A DNA stretch of 64,000 nt from Isoperla grammatica (Eukaryota; Arthropoda; Insecta; Plecoptera; Perlodidae). Under the pieces are notes generated by a model. That model was not told where the DNA came from. It searched no databases and was given only the letters and a program-made list of their open reading frames with translations. The stretch lies in NCBI GenBank assembly GCA_945910005.1, contig OX246739.1:10452292-10516291 (forward strand). The letters run 5' to 3'. This document shows, one piece after another, positions 61,304-64,000 of the stretch; position 1 is the stretch's first letter, and every line of letters begins with the position of its first letter. Both the position numbers and the translations under genes were made by a program.

Positions 61304-64000
61304 TAGCCTCGACACTGCCAGACAGTGTTATCATAGTGGCCGCGCTGTTACCTGGTCTTGTATTGAGTATACTATAGCCTCGTCACTGCCAGACTGTGTT
61401 ATAATAGTGGCCGCGCTGTTACCTGGTCTTGTATTGGGTATACTTTAGCCTCGTCATTGCCAGACAGTGTTATTATAGTGGTCGCGCTGTTATCTGGTCT
61501 TGTATTGAGTACTATAGCCTCGTCACTGCCAGACTGTGTTATAATAGTGGCCGCGCTGTTACCTGGTCTTGTATTGGGTATACTTTAGCCTCGTCACTGC
61601 CAGACTGTGTTATTATAGTGGCCGCGCTGTTATTTGGTGTTGTATTGAGTATACTATAGCCTCGTCACTGCCAGACTGTGTCATTATAGTGGCCGCGCTG
61701 TTATTTGGTCTTGTATTGAGTATACTATAGCCTCGTCACTGCCAGACTGTGTTATTATAGTGGCCGCGCTGTTACCTGGTCTTGTATTGAGTATACTATA
61801 GCCTCGTCACTGCCAGACTGTAATATTATAGTGGCCGCGCTGTTATTTGGTCTTGTATTGCGTATACTATAGCCTCGTCACTGCCAGACTGTGTTATTAT
61901 AGTGGCCGCGCTGTTATTTGGTCTTGTATTGCGTATACTATAGCCTCGTCACTGCCAGACTGTGTTATTATAGTGGCCGCGCTGTTATTTGGTCTTGTAT
62001 TGCGTATACTATAGCCTCGTCACTGCCAGACTGTGTTATTATAGTGGCCGCGCTGTTATTTGGTCTTGTATTGCGTATACTATAGCCTCGTCACTGCCAG
62101 ACTGTGTTATTATAGTGGCCGCGCTGTTATTTGGTCTTGTATTGAGTATACTATAGCCTCGTCACTGCCAGACTGTAATATTATAGTGGCCGCGCTGTTA
62201 TTTGGTCTTGTATTGAGTATACTATAGCCTCGTCACTGCCAGACTGTAATATTATAGTGGCCGCGCTGTTATTTGGTCTTGTATTGAGTATACTATAGCC
62301 TCGTCACTGCCAGACTGTAATATTATAGTGGCCGCGCTGTTATTTGGTGTTGTATTGAGTATACTATAGCCTCGTCACTGCCAGACTGTAATATTATAGT
62401 GGCCGCGCTGTTATTTGGTCTTGTATTGTGTATACTATAGCCTCGTCACTGCCAGACTGTAATATTATAGTGGCCGCGCTGTTATTTGGTCTTGTATTGC
62501 GTATACTATAGCCTCGTCACTGCCAGACTGTAATATTATAGTGGCCGCGCTGTTATTTGGTCTTGTATTGCGTATACAATAGCCTCGTCACTGCCAGACT
62601 GTAATATTATAGTGGCCGCGCTGTTATTTGGTCTTGTATTGCGTATACAATAGCCTCGTCACTGCCAGACTGTGTTATTATAGTGGCCGCGCTGTTATTT
62701 GGTCTTGTATTGCGTATACTATAGCCTCGTCACTGCCAGACTGTAATATTATAGTGGCCGCGCTGTTATTTGGTCTTGTATTGAGTATACTATAGCCTCG
62801 TCACTGCCAGACTGTAATATTATAGTGGCCGCGCTGTTATTTGGTCTTGTATTGCGTATACTATAGCCTCGTCACTGCCAGACTGTGTTATTATAGTGGC
62901 CGCGCTGTTATTTGGTCTTGTATTGCGTATACTATAGCCTCGTCACTGCCAGACTGTGTTATTATAGTGGCCGCGCTGTTATTTGGTCTTGTATTGCGTA
63001 TACTATAGCCTCGTCACTGCCAGACTGTGTTATTATAGTGGCCGCGCTGTTATTTGGTCTTGTATTGCGTATACTATAGCCTCGTCACTGCCAGACTGTG
63101 TTATTATAGTGGCCGCGCTGTTATTTGGTCTTGTATTGAGTATACTATAGCCTCGTCACTGCCAGACTGTAATATTATAGTGGCCGCGCTGTTATTTGGT
63201 CTTGTATTGAGTATACTATAGCCTCGTCACTGCCAGACTGTAATATTATAGTGGCCGCGCTGTTATTTGGTCTTGTATTGAGTATACTATAGCCTCGTCA
63301 CTGCCAGACTGTAATATTATAGTGGCCGCGCTGTTATTTGGTGTTGTATTGAGTATACTATAGCCTCGTCACTGCCAGACTGTAATATTATAGTGGCCGC
63401 GCTGTTATTTGGTCTTGTATTGTGTATACTATAGCCTCGTCACTGCCAGACTGTAATATTATAGTGGCCGCGCTGTTATTTGGTCTTGTATTGCGTATAC
63501 TATAGCCTCGTCACTGCCAGACTGTAATATTATAGTGGCCGCGCTGTTATTTGGTCTTGTATTGCGTATACAATAGCCTCGTCACTGCCAGACTGTAATA
63601 TTATAGTGGCCGCGCTGTTATTTGGTCTTGTATTGCGTATACAATAGCCTCGTCACTGCCAGACTGTGTTATTATAGTGGCCGCGCTGTTATTTGGTCTT
63701 GTATTGCGTATACTATAGCCTCGTCACTGCCAGACTGTAATATTATAGTGGCCGCGCTGTTATTTGGTCTTGTATTGAGTATACTATAGCCTCGTCACTG
63801 CCAGACTGTGTTATTATAGTGGCCGCGCTGTTACCTGGTCTTGTATTGAGTATACTATAGCCTCGTCACTGCCCGACTGAGTTATTATAGTGGCCGCGCT
63901 GTTATTTGGTCTTGTATTGCGTATACTATAGCCTCGTCACTGCCAGACTGTAATATTATAGTGGCCGCGCTGTTATTTGGTCTTGTATTGCGTATACTAT
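61304..64000 (+). repeat. 71-bp satellite, array 3 (about 38 units, runs off the window)
   Basis: Same orientation as array 2. Most units carry the derived TTATTTGG (for TTACCTGG) and many GTAATATTATAG (for GTGTTATTATAG). A block of 14 units (994 bp) is duplicated: rare variants at 62341 and 62421 recur at 63335 and 63415. Confidence 0.97.

Overview
The window is eukaryotic and almost certainly from an insect with a repeat-rich genome. The diagnostic evidence is two tandem genes of the insect odorant-receptor family (7tm_6), a family confined to insects. They have normal GT-AG introns, and the rest of the window is transposable elements, microsatellites and satellite DNA. The species cannot be named from sequence alone. 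There are no bacterial operons, CRISPR arrays or rRNA genes.

Layout. 1-8.8 kb: the 3' part of odorant receptor gene 1 (+ strand; exons 2068-2175, 5583-5738, 6784-6837). Its introns carry a ~46-bp minisatellite and a dated 1-kb hAT insertion. Its terminal exon is followed by about nine tandem copies of itself, and a MITE sits in the last copy. 8.8-15.9 kb: nested SINE/LINE fragments, a ~116-bp tandem repeat, a hAT MITE and LINE remnants. 15.9-26.5 kb: odorant receptor gene 2, complete in seven exons whose phases all agree (569 aa). Its second intracellular loop contains a 47-residue tandem duplication. Intron 1 is full of (TAA)n and a fragment of a LINE with a restriction-like endonuclease. 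The downstream introns are colinear with those of gene 1, so the pair arose by segmental duplication about 21.5 kb apart. 26.6-27.5 kb: a GGGAT pentamer satellite that appears to have grown from a retroelement tail.

28.8-43.4 kb: an interspersed ~730-bp family with a Helitron-like 3' end, several large foldback structures, and a candidate 7-kb element (33971-40956). That element has ~470-bp terminal inverted repeats flanked by TA. It carries a YqaJ-family PD-(D/E)XK nuclease gene and a new two-exon gene for a 99-aa basic protein. 42.9-49.6 kb: a nested stack. A Helitron-like copy is split by a PIF/Harbinger insertion with a TTA duplication, which is itself interrupted by a nearly full-length ORF2 of an apurinic-endonuclease LINE on the minus strand.

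50.7-64 kb: a 71-bp satellite in three arrays. Array 1 is inverted relative to arrays 2 and 3, giving a very large palindrome. Arrays 2 and 3 are separated by a 5,999-bp TA-flanked element with 12-bp perfect TIRs and GC-rich subterminal repeats.

How the parts relate: the only host genes that can be supported are the two receptors. They should act as ligand-binding subunits in olfactory-neuron dendrites beside the Orco co-receptor. Nearly everything else is mobile or tandem DNA that has invaded their introns and flanks.
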